Positions 11,501-21,674 of a stretch of 64,000 bases of DNA are shown here, piece by piece; position 1 is the stretch's first letter; each line of letters begins with the position of its first letter. Origin of the DNA: Cheilinus undulatus. Lineage: Eukaryota; Chordata; Actinopteri; Labriformes; Labridae. The notes under the pieces were generated by a model. The model did not search any database. It worked only from the letters and a program-made list of their open reading frames with translations, and had not been told where the DNA came from. The DNA is taken from positions 34,968,398 to 35,032,397 of the forward strand of contig NC_054865.1 in the NCBI RefSeq assembly GCF_018320785.1, in the 5' to 3' direction. The translations under genes were made by a program, and so were the position numbers.

Positions 11501-14500
11501 CGACATTGAAAGTGTTACTTGCATGTGTTTGCATGCTTTTATACAAAAGTCCACCTTAAACCATCCTTAAATGACAAGAAGAGTAAAAAAAATCTATATT
11601 TCAATGAACCACTTAAATGAATTCAGATTTAAATGAGTCTCATCCTGCATTTTAGAAAGTCTTTGCTTCTTTTCTAGATGTTTTAGTATTTAGCATTTCG
11701 TTTTCTTCACATTAACTATCTTTGCCAACAGGAGTCCCCCCACACCAGTCCCAGTTCCATGTTTTGTATCCAGTGCTTCAACTCAGTGAAGTGGAAGAGA
11801 GGTTGACCTTACCGACCACCCGTGAGTGATGATGATGAGGGGATTACTGCTGTTGAAGCCACAGGAGGTGAGCGTGTGCAGCTGCAGAGGGTCCAGTGTG
11901 CAGGTGTCCTCACCTTCTAAAAAAAGGCTGAAGACCGAACTGCTGACATGCAGTTCGTTCACCCTGTCTTCTGTGTCCGCTGTGCAACAGAAATCAAATG
12001 ACCAATGAGTTACCTTTGATTTCTTCATGATTACTCTGTGGATCAGAGCATCATGCAAAGCTGGCTAAGTTTACCTGGAGACGAATAATTCAAATATTGA
12101 TATTTTTTTGTACATTTCATTTATGTGTTGAAGCAGTTATTAGAGAAAAATGGGGAAATAGGACTTTTCCTCTTGAGGCCTATTTGTACCATGGGCTAAC
12201 ACCCTGTTTGAAGCCCTGTTTGCTGTGTTTCCAGGTCATAATAACCTTGTAGGCAGATGCACAGATAACACTTTATGAGAAGTCCCATCATTGCCAGACT
12301 CTTCTTGTAATTTTTTCTACAAACCCCTCCTCCCTGACTCCGTTGAAAACCACAGAGCAAAAACCTTAGAACACTCATCAACAAACTGCACAGATCCTCC
12401 TCCAACTATATCCATCATATTAACATGTCATTTGTCAGTAATTCATGTGGAAAAGCAAATTTTATAAAAGAAATATCAACACTTTAATGTTAATACTGGC
12501 ACATACCCAGGCATTTCAGCACTCAGTGTTGAAGTTACCATAAGAGGAGCTCTGATATGAAGCCCATGATCCAACATCCACCCAAACCTCTGCTCTATAA
12601 ATCTGTGTTTTTCTTGGTGTGTCTTGTCACTGTTAATGACTGTTTATCTAGAAGAACATGGAGAGCAATTAAAAACATTCTGACTCAGTTCAGGGCATTA
12701 CAGCCTGCTTTAGAAATCTTACACTGTGATTGTTAAGTATAATTTTGTGTAATTTGAATGATATTAAAAGAAGCAGCAACTTTTTAGCCTGATTGACAGA
12801 GGGACACTTCATTGGCGGAGTTAGGGGGTGGCATGGGCATGGGCTTAAGCCCTGGATGTTTTCATAAAAGCCCTGAACCTATTTCGTCTCAGAGCGACTC
12901 GCTCCTCCGTTGAGTTATTGATTGTGCTTGAAATGGGGATGAAGTGAGTGCTCTTGTCGTTAAAATGCAACCTTTGGTAGACTTCAAGGCCGTGGAGTTA
13001 AAGTAAAAAAACATTGAGCAAAGAGGAGAGTGGATGTGTAGTACAATACAGGTAAAGTTTCTAGAGTCTGATTTAGTAGACAGCCAACATACAGCACATT
13101 CATTCAGCCTGAGCCCACTGTGTGTTAGTGTCGTGTGTCTGCTTGTTACTGTGTCGTTTTAAGTCAGGAACTCTCTGCTCTGATTAAAGCTAAAAACACA
13201 GACACGTCCGTCTGATCAATCAGGATGACTGGGCTTTAGCTGAGAAAATAAATCTGCATCCTCCATGTTACAGACAACACTCCTTTAAGTTTTCCTCTGA
13301 GTTCTGCCCATGTTTGATAAACAGTGATCTGATCCTGAAAGCTGTGATGCTGCTGACCCTGGGTCTCTCTGAGCACAGCAGTGATGTTAAATATAAACAG
13401 AGTCTCACTCGTTTTGGAAAAAGAGATACATTTTTTTGGCATTTTCAACAAACTCTTGTGCACACACTTTTACATAATTCAGACACAAAGCATGTAGAAT
13501 AAAAGATGATCTAAAAAAGACACCATGTTTTTGCTGAAGTATAGGCTGGAGTATTTTATAATCTCTTCAACTCTTTTTAGATAGAAGACACTATCTTATC
13601 CACTCTTTAAAATATTGGCAATTATGAACCTCTCTCAGAATTTGGTTTCTACTTTATCTTGGATCTTATACATAGAAAATAATAGCTATAATATTATAAT
13701 ATTATATAATATGAAATATAAGCTATAATATTAGCTTTTAGACTTAGACTTTAGTCTGACCTTTTTGACTCTAATTATGTGGAAACAGTAACTTGAGAAT
13801 GTTAATTTAGCCGCTTCATTTTAGTAAAAACAACAGTGCAAAACACACCACAATATAGAAATAAATCTTTTAAAGCTCAAAGATTTCTGGGGAAGGACAA
13901 TCCACACAAGTCTGAAGAAAATCCTACATGTAAATCCTACATGCCTGGCTGGTACCTATGGGTGTGGTTTGATTTTTAGTAGTTTTTAGTTAATGGAAGG
14001 ATAAAAATAAATAAAGGTGCTAAGTGAAGGGCAGCTGTAAAGAAAAGATGAGGAAAGGATGGTAAAACCCAACAAAGCTGAAGAAGAAGATTCTACAGAA
14101 GAGGAGAGCTGATGAAGAGGAGGGAGAGAAACAACAGAAGTCAGGAAAAAAGGGAAGGAAATGTGTTGTGAGCCAAGAGAGGAGAATTATTATAGAAAAG
14201 GCTGAGGCTGAATTCAGATTTGAGGAATCATGAAAGATGAAGTGAAAGAAAATGTAAAAAAGAGTAAGAGAGAGGAAGGAGAGAAGAGGAAGTGAAGTCA
14301 CTACTCAAGTGAAAACAAAGAGAGGCAGAAGATGAAACTGTTGATCAGATGATAGAGCTTGGTTACAGAAAAGATAGCAGAGGTGCCAAGAGTTGATGTG
14401 ACTAAGATACATGTAAAACTTGCTCTTTTAACGGTAATATCATGGTCATAAATCTAAAAGCTCATTGTTTTCATATCTTCTTCTTTCAGTGGAGCAAACT

Positions 14501-15426
14501 TCCATCCAGGAGTAAAATAGTGGGGCAGAGAGAGAAAGGGAGAGAATGAAAGAAGAGGAGGAAGAGAGAGCAGAACAGAGTGAGTCAGAAAGGAATAGAT
14601 CACATAGTACCTATAGATGAGGTCAGTTTTTAAATTCTGTTATGCTATTTGGAAAAAAAGCAAACATACGTAATTAGGTTACAAGTACATACTCAACATT
14701 TTAAAATCATCCCCTGTTGGAGGTTGTCTTTTCTTTTATGTGTTCAGAAAATTCTCATTTTCAGAATTTTTTACCCCCTAATAAGTAATTATAAGTCATT
14801 AAACTAGATGTTAAGGGTTTACTCTGATGATAGCAAATTCAAATTGACCTTTTTGCACTTTTATTCAATTTTACAAACCTAACAACAACTAAAACCTGTA
14901 TTATAAAACAGAAATTTTTCAAATGTAAAACGCTTATAAGATGAACCACAAAACAAGAAATAAAAGAAAATGGAAAGTTTACATTGACAGAAAGCACTGA
15001 TGACCAGCTACATGTCTTGGATCGCCAATTTAAGTTTTAAAAGAAGTAAGCTCAGTAATTCAGGGGAACATGGATTAACCTTTTTAAAGATGAATTAAAA
15101 AAAAAAGAATCAGACATTTTTGAGGAAAAAACAATTTTAAGACTTGAGTTTTAGAAATGGAACGATATCAGTTAAGGAATATATTACTTCTTTAAAATGA
15201 CATGGAAGTATGACACCCTGAGTGGGAGGCATGCAATTGCAAGTAAAAATTTCCACTTGATTTAACCAAATGATGGTACAGTAGCTGTTGAATATAGGTT
15301 CTTTCACACTTTTCCAAAGAATCATTCAAACATATTTTACTCACCTGCTCGGTTTCCTTTGATTCTTTTCCCCTCATTAAGGTGAGCAGTTAACAGTAAA
15401 AAGCTCAGGATTTTTAGCACAGACAT
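5425..15426 (-). CDS. lipc: Hepatic triacylglycerol lipase, complete gene (9 coding exons)
   Basis: Secreted lipase of the LPL/LIPC/LIPG family that hydrolyses triglyceride and phospholipid of plasma lipoproteins at the liver surface. The spliced CDS is 15426-15345, 11979-11813, 11489-11310, 11197-11080, 10949-10716, 9383-9141, 8069-7955, 7553-7335 and 5539-5425: 1473 nt, 490 aa (human 499). All junctions are GT-AG and all phases join. The signal peptide is [19 protein letters not shown]. Visible motifs are HGWS (80-83, oxyanion side), GYSLG with nucleophile Ser159, LDPAGP with Asp185, and CAHERS with His270. A lid lies between Cys245 and Cys268. A C-terminal PLAT domain spans about 342-480, followed by a basic tail (KKQRRRNY) that could bind heparan sulfate. 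Exon sizes 180, 118, 234 and 243 match family structure. Synteny with adam10 and aqp9 separates it from lpl and lipg. The choice of teleost lipca versus lipcb is not made. Confidence 0.93.
5540..7334 (-). other. lipc: lipc intron 8
   Basis: About 1.8 kb between exons 8 and 9. It holds the SINE at 6788-6968 and otherwise nothing recognisable. Confidence 0.8.
6788..6968 (-). mobile_element. tRNA-derived SINE with 16-bp target duplication
   Basis: Read on the minus strand, the head is tRNA-like. A sequence TGGTAGAGTGG fits an A box, and GGTTCGAATCT fits a B box about 35 nt later. A body and an A-rich tail follow at the low-coordinate end (6788-6803 is T-rich on +). It is flanked by a perfect 16-bp direct repeat TGTGTTTGGATTATTT at 6772-6787 and 6969-6984. 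It belongs to a repeat type very common in percomorph fish. It sits in lipc intron 8 in the sense orientation. Confidence 0.85.
7335..7553 (-). CDS. lipc: lipc coding exon 8 (PLAT domain)
   Basis: 219 nt, acceptor CTTACAG, donor GTACAG. Encodes [31 protein letters not shown], and [11 protein letters not shown]. The last matches the LIPC family signature KAGETQQR. Confidence 0.93.
7955..8069 (-). CDS. lipc: lipc coding exon 7 (PLAT domain start)
   Basis: 115 nt, acceptor TATGCAG, donor GTGAGT. Encodes [19 protein letters not shown] and [18 protein letters not shown], the first strands of the C-terminal PLAT beta-sandwich. Phase 1 in, phase 2 out. Confidence 0.9.
8070..9140 (-). other. lipc: lipc intron 6
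   Basis: 1.07 kb intron. It contains a short hAT-type remnant near 8716-8801. Nothing else is recognised. Confidence 0.8.
8716..8801. mobile_element. hAT-type non-autonomous element fragment
   Basis: AATTGCAATTAACTG...GATTAACTGCGATTAAG followed by TTTGACAGCCC resembles the end of widespread fish hAT MITEs, whose terminus reads GGGCTGTCAAA. Only one end is visible and no target duplication was found. Confidence 0.45.
9141..9383 (-). CDS. lipc: lipc coding exon 6 (catalytic His)
   Basis: 243 nt, acceptor CCCACAG, donor GTATGT. The lid closes at Cys268. [15 protein letters not shown] holds the catalytic His, followed by Cys-rich [17 protein letters not shown]. Confidence 0.95.
9384..10715 (-). 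other. lipc: lipc intron 5
   Basis: 1.33 kb intron without recognisable features. A small tandem duplication (taatggttac) lies at about 10339-10362. Confidence 0.8.
10716..10949 (-). CDS. lipc: lipc coding exon 5 (catalytic Asp, start of lid)
   Basis: 234 nt, acceptor CCTGCAG, donor GTATGA. Starts with the GLDPAGP motif (catalytic Asp), continues through [16 protein letters not shown] and [15 protein letters not shown], and enters the lid. Confidence 0.95.
11080..11197 (-). CDS. lipc: lipc coding exon 4 (nucleophile serine)
   Basis: 118 nt, acceptor CAACAG, donor GTAAGT. Carries [19 protein letters not shown] with the catalytic serine of the GxSxG elbow. Confidence 0.95.
11310..11489 (-). 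CDS. lipc: lipc coding exon 3
   Basis: Exactly 180 nt, acceptor CTTTAG, donor GTCAGA. Encodes [19 protein letters not shown], then [14 protein letters not shown] and the [13 protein letters not shown] helix. Confidence 0.93.
11813..11979 (-). CDS. lipc: lipc coding exon 2
   Basis: Acceptor TTGCACAG and donor GTAAGG. Encodes [15 protein letters not shown] through LIIITHGWS. The HGWS motif closes the exon in phase 0. Confidence 0.93.
11980..15344 (-). other. lipc: lipc intron 1
   Basis: 3.36 kb first intron. It contains an AT-rich repeat (13680-13740) and a purine-rich stretch (about 14030-14600, GA-rich on +). No other exon or element is recognised. Confidence 0.75.
13680..13740. repeat. AT-rich short palindromic repeat
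   Basis: Repeated AGCTATAATATTA motifs with self-complementary TATAATATTATA stretches. Low-complexity intronic DNA. Confidence 0.6.
15345..15426 (-). CDS. lipc: lipc coding exon 1 (signal peptide)
   Basis: ATG at 15426-15424 followed by a hydrophobic leader ([12 protein letters not shown]). The donor is GTGAGT after GAGCAG. It ends in phase 1. No upstream in-frame ATG competes nearby. Confidence 0.88.
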
Positions 15427-16482
15427 TATGTTGCACTGACACTTCAGTAACTCCTGAGAACCAACAATTTGTGTGTGAGCAGACTAAAGTTTGTGGAGGT
15501 AAATGCAGGTAATGCTGAGTCTTAAGGTGAGATCCTTGCTGTTCATACAGAAAGGATTTAAAATGTTAGTCTCATTTTTGTCCCTGTTGCTTGAGATCAG
15601 AAACACGTTGTTCTTTACTGTACTGTGCATAAAAGAGAGAACACCAAGAGTAGTGGTTTATGGATAAGGGGGATTTGGCTCTTTCCTGATTGGCTGCACT
15701 GAGAGGATCGAACATATTGCAAAAGAGGACTGGGAGGGGATCTGTCTCAATATACAAATAGTGACGAGAGCAGAAATTACTCCATGAAGACTTGCTTACT
15801 TCATTCAGAATTTCACCATTTCCCAAGTAATCTTCTTCATGTATTTTCTGAAGAGCTATGGTCTTCAGGACAAAATTTAGTTTGTAGAGAATTCATGAAT
15901 AGCTGAAGCTTTAGCAGAAGTAAATTCAAAGTAAATGTTTGGATGCTGTTGCAATACATTTTTGAACAGTTAAAAAGTGGCACTCCATGTACCGAGTGTT
16001 TCAACAGATTGTTAGACTGGGGACATCGGGCACATCTAAATAAACAATTTCATGATCATTTAGATTTCAGCATGCTGTTTCAGCAGATTTTTAATCAAAT
16101 TTTGAAAAATCCTCTTTTATATTTGTTAAATTTCACAAACTTGTATTTTTCCTGGACTCCTTTCAAGTGTCACTTTGCTCTGGGCGGATGGTGTGATTCA
16201 GCTTGGTAAACAAACAGGGTTAACAGTTATGCAATGGTCATGGAGCCCCTCACTGACTGATCCATGTCCGTGTACTTACTCTTCACATCTGCAGTGGTTC
16301 CCTATAGAACTCTTAAACAACAGTCACTTAAAAATGGTCAGTATTCTGCCTTGATAAAATACAGTGGTTAATACATTGACACTATCTCATTTCTGGGCCA
16401 ACACATTTTTTTTTTTACTGTTTTACTGCTTTAGATATTTTTTTGTGGAATACTATTTTCATCTCCATATATTGCATATTTA
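15427..16482. other. lipc 5' flank
   Basis: Upstream of the lipc ATG. The first 60-100 bp is presumably 5' UTR and promoter. No clear TATA box is found at a convincing distance. A cluster of liver-factor-like motifs lies at 16206-16235. Confidence 0.5.
16206..16235. promoter_or_regulatory. Candidate liver transcription factor site cluster
   Basis: GTAAACAAACA (FOXA-type), GGTTAACAGTTATG (HNF1-like, imperfect) and TTATGCAAT (C/EBP-like) are packed in 30 bp about 0.8 kb upstream of the lipc ATG. Motif matches are by eye. Function is inferred from the known control of LIPC by hepatic factors. Confidence 0.3.
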
Positions 16483-18045
16483 CACCGCTTTCCACATTAT
16501 TAAGCAAATGACATTTTTCTCTTATTTTCCTAAATATTATTGCAAATAACAGTCAGAGTATTTTCAAGTCATCAGCTGTTGGACCATAATTCAAATATTT
16601 TTGAACAAACTTCACAATGATAACCGTTATTTTTTTTTTTTTTAATAAAAACCTCAAAATGCACTTTTCCATATTATTAAGCACGACAGAGTTTTAAAAC
16701 ATTTTATTGGTTGTGAAGAACTGAAAATGGTTATTTGTTGAATTTGCAGCATTAGGAGGTCATATTTACTGAAATCAAAAGCTATTTCAATCAAAAGCAT
16801 GTTAACAGGCCAAGTTACATGTTAGCATAGGAGCCCCTCTTTAATATCACCTTCACAATTCTTGCATCCATTGAACTTGTGAGTTTTTGGAGAGTTTCTG
16901 CTTGAATTTCTTTGCAGGATGTCAGAATATCCTCCCAGAGCTGCTGTTTTGATGTGAACTGCCTCCCACCCTCATGGATCTTTTGCTTGAGGAAGCTCCA
17001 AAGGTTCTCAATAGGATTGAGGTCAGGGGAGGGAGCCACACTAAGAGTTTCTCTCTTTTTATGCCCATAGCAGCCAGTGACACAGAGGTATTCTTTGCAG
17101 CATGAGATGGTGCATTGTCATGCATGAAGAAAATTTTGCTACAGAAGGCACTGCTCTTCTTTTTTTAACATGATAGAAAGTGGTCAGTCAGAAACTCTAT
17201 ATACTTTGCCGAGGTCATTTTCACACCTTCTGGGACCCTAAAGGGGCCTACCAGCTCACTCCTCATGAATCCGGCCCAAAACATGACTCCGCCCCCTCCT
17301 TGCTGATGTCTCAGCCTTGTTGCGACATGTTGGCCACCCACCAACCATCCACTACTCCTCCATCTGGACCATCCAGGGTTGCACGGCACTCATCTGTCAA
17401 CAAGACTGTTTGAAAATGAGTCTTCATGTGTTTCTGGGCCAACTGCAACCGTTTCTGCTTGTGAGCATTGGATCGGGCAGCCGAATGGTAGATTTATGCA
17501 TGACCGCAAGCCTCTGGAGGATCCTACACCTTGAGGTTGGTGGGACTCCAGAGGCACCAGCAGCTTCAAATACCTGTTTGCTGCTTTGTAATGGCATTTT
17601 AGCATCTGGTCTCTTAATCTGATGAATTTGTCCGTCAGAAACCTTCCTCATTATGCCTTTATCTGCACAAACCTGTCTGTGCTCAGAATCAGCCACAAAT
17701 TTCTTCACAGTACGATGATCATGGTTAATTTTTCATGAAATATCTAATGTTCTCATTCCTTGTCCAGGGCATCACACTATTTGACACTTTTGGCAGCAGA
17801 GAGATCCTTTTTCTTTCCTATATTGCTTGAAACTTTTGGCCTGCTTAATAATGTGGAACATGTGGAAAAGTGCATTTTGAGGTTTTTATTTAAAAAAAAA
17901 ATAATGGTTATCATTATGAAGTTTGTTCAGAAACATTCGAATTATGCTCTAACGGCTGATGACTTGAAAAATACTCTGTCATTTGCATTAACATTGAGGA
18001 AAATAAGAGAAAAATGTCATTTGCTTAATAATGTGGAAAGCAGTG
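16483..18045 (-). mobile_element. Tc1-like transposon, inactive (element 2)
   Basis: 1563 bp flanked by TA at 16481-16482 and 18046-18047. The inverted ends are CACCGCTTTCCACATTATTA on the left and CACTGCTTTCCACATTATTA on the right (read inward). The inverted homology continues for about 200 bp, with an internal homopolymer T/A tract. The transposase remnant is on the minus strand. Confidence 0.9.
16815..17708 (-). pseudogene. Tc1-like transposase remnant (element 2)
   Basis: Read right to left, the remnant shows an HTH region (DGQIHQIKRPDAKM), then TDECRATLDGPDG with the first Asp. Next come GGGVMFWAGF, MHDNAPSHAAKN (second Asp) and SPDLNPIENLW (third acidic residue). These blocks lie in different frames, so frameshifts and stops prevent translation. 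The DDE residues themselves are still readable. Confidence 0.85.
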
Positions 18046-18047
18046 TA

Positions 18048-21000
18048 TGCAAGTAATCTTTCAACATACAGTATCAAGCTTTTAAGTTTTTAAATATTAT
18101 ATTTTTTAGCACTTTAAAGATACAGCATGTAGTTTTCAGCCCTATGAAAATTTCTCTGTCACTATAAAAACATCACATATTTTGAAGATGCCATTAATTA
18201 GCCCTGAGAGATGGGATACTGTCTTTATTGTTAAACCAACACCTATACCAATGAATCTATCTAAGGTCACTGAGTTAACTATCATGTTGAGATGTATTTA
18301 GTGCTTTATTTATAATTCAATTATTTTATTTTCTCTTAAAAGTTCCCTTTTTTTAAAGTAAGGCAGGCGGCCAACTGTAAAACATGAATCATTTGATTGA
18401 AAATGAAAATAGAAACATTTAGGATATTGTTTCCACATTTCTGAACAAAAAAATAAAAGTATTAAGCAATAAACTTCTAAAAAGGATTTAGTGCAACTTA
18501 GAATTAATATTAAAATGACTTTGGCTGTTTCACACAGCTAGGTGCTTATGTGGTCTTATAATAATCACTGTAAAAGGCATTTATTAGCCAGTTGCAGCAA
18601 AGTCTAATATGGATGTATCAAAATTATAAGATATTCATGAAATATTCCTGAAAAAATGCATACTAAGTTTCTAAAGAAAATTCTGAATTCACACGGTGCC
18701 CTTTTTGTTTGTTATATTACTGTAATTGAACGTGATAGCATTTACCGTAAATGTGATCTCAAATGGCTTGTTCCAATCCAGCAGCATAAGAGTTAATGTC
18801 TGTTTGTCTACAGGTTCGCAGAATAGCAAACACTGTGAACCTTTGCTTTTCTGAGTGTCATGTGTGTGTGGGCATGTGCATGTGACCAGATATGTTTGCT
18901 TTTAAATGCAATGTATGTATTTGCTTCTGTGTCTGGGAACGCTGTTTCAGCAGTCTGTGACTTTATGAACAAAATATACAAAAACGGGTTAACCAGTTCA
19001 AACACGATCAGACCGTTCTATCAATCAGTTGAGCAATGACAGTGAATGGAGGTTACTGTGAGAGCTCAAACATGCAGATCCAGTCTTGGGATTGAGGACA
19101 TAAACCTAAAAGAAACTCTTTCATTTTTAGCAAAAAGGCTCATGTAGAGTGGCAAGTGTGATCCATTATTACATAAAGCTATTATAATCCATGTCAGAGA
19201 GAGGATGCACTCTGAGGAAGAGCTCTGCAACTACTGAAGCGCAAAAACACTCTTCATCCATTCTGCATGACATTATATAAGCTTTTGCAGTTGTCTTCTT
19301 TTAAATTGAAATCTACTACTGCCTTTTTTCTTACTTGTGTGGGGGACTGATTTTGTGACTAAGTGTTTTGGAATGACTGAATATTGAATCTTTTGAGAAT
19401 AAAACTATGAGTTTTTACTTTTTTTTAGAATTTGAATTAGAAAAAAAATACTCTGAACAAGGAATACCATGCCCCTTTTGGCATAACGTTTCTCAAGCCA
19501 TTGTTTACTGTTTATTTATTTTCAAAGCTTATGCTGGGTCTCATTGTTGTGTGAAAATCAGAGATGTTACTTTGACATTTTGTCAATCCCAGCGATGTCC
19601 TTTCTCTTGTTGCCCATCATAGTTGAGATTAGGGCTTGTGAGGGGAAGTAGTATCGGTGTTTGTCACAGTCTGTAGCGTTCTTGTATGGAGCCTGGGTCC
19701 ATGAAGGTGGCAATACTGTGGCAGCAAAGGGCTGTATGGTAGATTATGTAACTTCTCAGTAGTGCATAGAGTCATGAGTAAGATAAGAGGTCTCTTTGCA
19801 GAGTACTTATCCTTTCATTAGGGCACATGTATTTTGTGTTTATTTCAAACAATGGCTCTCTTCTCTTCAAGAGTCCCAGAATGACAGTAAGGCAGCATGA
19901 ACCATAACAGACCTAGGCAGCTGAGGGAGTTATTTACATGTGTTTTTCAATAGAAAATGTCAAAATGTAATCTTTATAAAAGAAATAACTGGATTATTAA
20001 AACAAAGCCTAGCTGTCTAACCTTGCAAAGCAGTTTGATACACCCATTTCCTTGTTTTTCACTGGCGATGTGTGAAACAAATCCATCTGGCATGTCAGGT
20101 TACTAGCTGTCAGCGTTTTACTTAAAATTTGGCAGAATGTCTGAGCTTACTCAGTCAAAGCACTTCCTTACCAACACCATACATGGCTACTAAATCCAGT
20201 TATTCTCACAGAAACAGTATATTGTGTTTGTTTTTTCCCACAGATCGACTGGAGGTATCAATGAATGCTTGCAGCAGTGTTAATAATTTTTTCCATTTAT
20301 TTTTTCAAAACAACAGGTAGCATCATCGTTGCATATTGTTTCATTTGTGTATCACAAAAACTCTACTAACAACACTTTTTGTTTTGAAAACCTACATGTC
20401 AAGTGTGAACAAACAAATCATATAATCAACCTTTACTCAGTAGATAATGTAATAATGTAAAACAAAAATAGCTTATTCAGACATGTAATACTTGAGAAAA
20501 TAATGTTAACAAACTACCTTAGAAAAGCAACTGGAAATAATCAACAACAAGAAAAAAAAACAGAAAAAGAGATTAGTTCATGACAGGACAAGATTGCATG
20601 TTTCATTGTGGACACTTAAGAAAAATCTTTGACGCTGTCCCACTGACTCAACTTCTTCTGTGTGACAAAAGCACATTAAAAAAGTGATTGTCTTGTTTTC
20701 TGATGCATTGTGCAACCCTTGTGCTCTTTCACAATAACTTTGTATGCAGTGCATTTAATCTCTTAAAGAGGGTTTACACAAATGTAAAAATGGTAAATCT
20801 GGTGGTATATCTGTTTTTTAGGAATAAAGCAAAAGTTTGTGTGTCAACCCACTAGAAAATGTCAGTAATGTGAGTATGATCATTTTAAGGCTGGGTTTGC
20901 TAAATAAAAGTGTAATAAAAGCTACAACACAATAAGATAACACAATCAATCCCAAATAAGTCTTTAACATACATGCAAAACGAAGTTAGTCAACATTCAT

Positions 21001-21320
21001 CAACTCTGTAACACAAAGCTAAAAATAACAAAATGACTACACTTTCATATGAACTCCTCGGTTTTCTAAGTGCTACATGCATCTGTTATAAACAACCATA
21101 CATTAGAGAAGCTTGGCAATTATTTCTAATGTGGAGATGATTCTGACACCTAAAAGAATTCTATACGGCTGTAATGGAGCAGTGGCTCCTTAAAAATGTG
21201 TGATATCGAATAGAAGAAAAGTTTGATGTCTCAAGAGAATAAGTCTCAACAAGCAAGTCTAATATGTTGATTCATGAAAGAGCCCTGTCAGTTCGACCAG
21301 AAACCTCACAAAACACATTT
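18048..21320. other. Intergenic region between element 2 and aqp9
   Basis: AT-rich DNA without recognisable genes. The open frames here (for example 19407-19622) show no family features. A 28-bp motif at 18114-18141 resembles one at 47441-47467. Confidence 0.6.
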
Positions 21321-21326
21321 TTTATT
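21321..21326 (-). terminator. aqp9: aqp9 candidate poly(A) signal
   Basis: AATAAA on the minus strand about 190 nt beyond the stop codon. It is the first good hexamer downstream, and alternative downstream signals exist. Confidence 0.5.
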
Positions 21327-21511
21327 GAAAGCGATTTTAAAGGCTTTATGAAACATTCATGCATAGTTGAAAAATGTCAAATGCATGCTTTGTTTTCCCA
21401 GGAATGTTGTATAAATGTATAAAAATGTTTCACCTGATGAACATTTTAGCTTTCTGAGTGTAAGTTATAAGATAAGAAAAGTTGCTTTGCTAGCAACCTT
21501 AAACCTGACAT

Positions 21512-21674
21512 TTAACTTACTGTTACCATTTCATATTTGTCTTGGACGTTGTTCTCCTCCTGTTTTTCAGGCTCAGTGTGATGTAGCTCTATGAAGAGAA
21601 AATAGATGCCGGCTCCAACTGCACCGCCTACCATGGGTCCTGCCACAGGGATCCACCACCAACAGCCTCCAGCA
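21512..21674 (-). CDS. aqp9: aqp9 coding exon 6 (C-terminus)
   Basis: Acceptor ACCTGCAG. Encodes AGGCWWWIPVAGPMVGGAVG (last helix), ELHHTEPEKQEENN and DKYEMVTVS, then TAA at 21514-21512. The last codons contain GTAAGT, a donor-like hexamer overlapping the stop. Confidence 0.93.
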
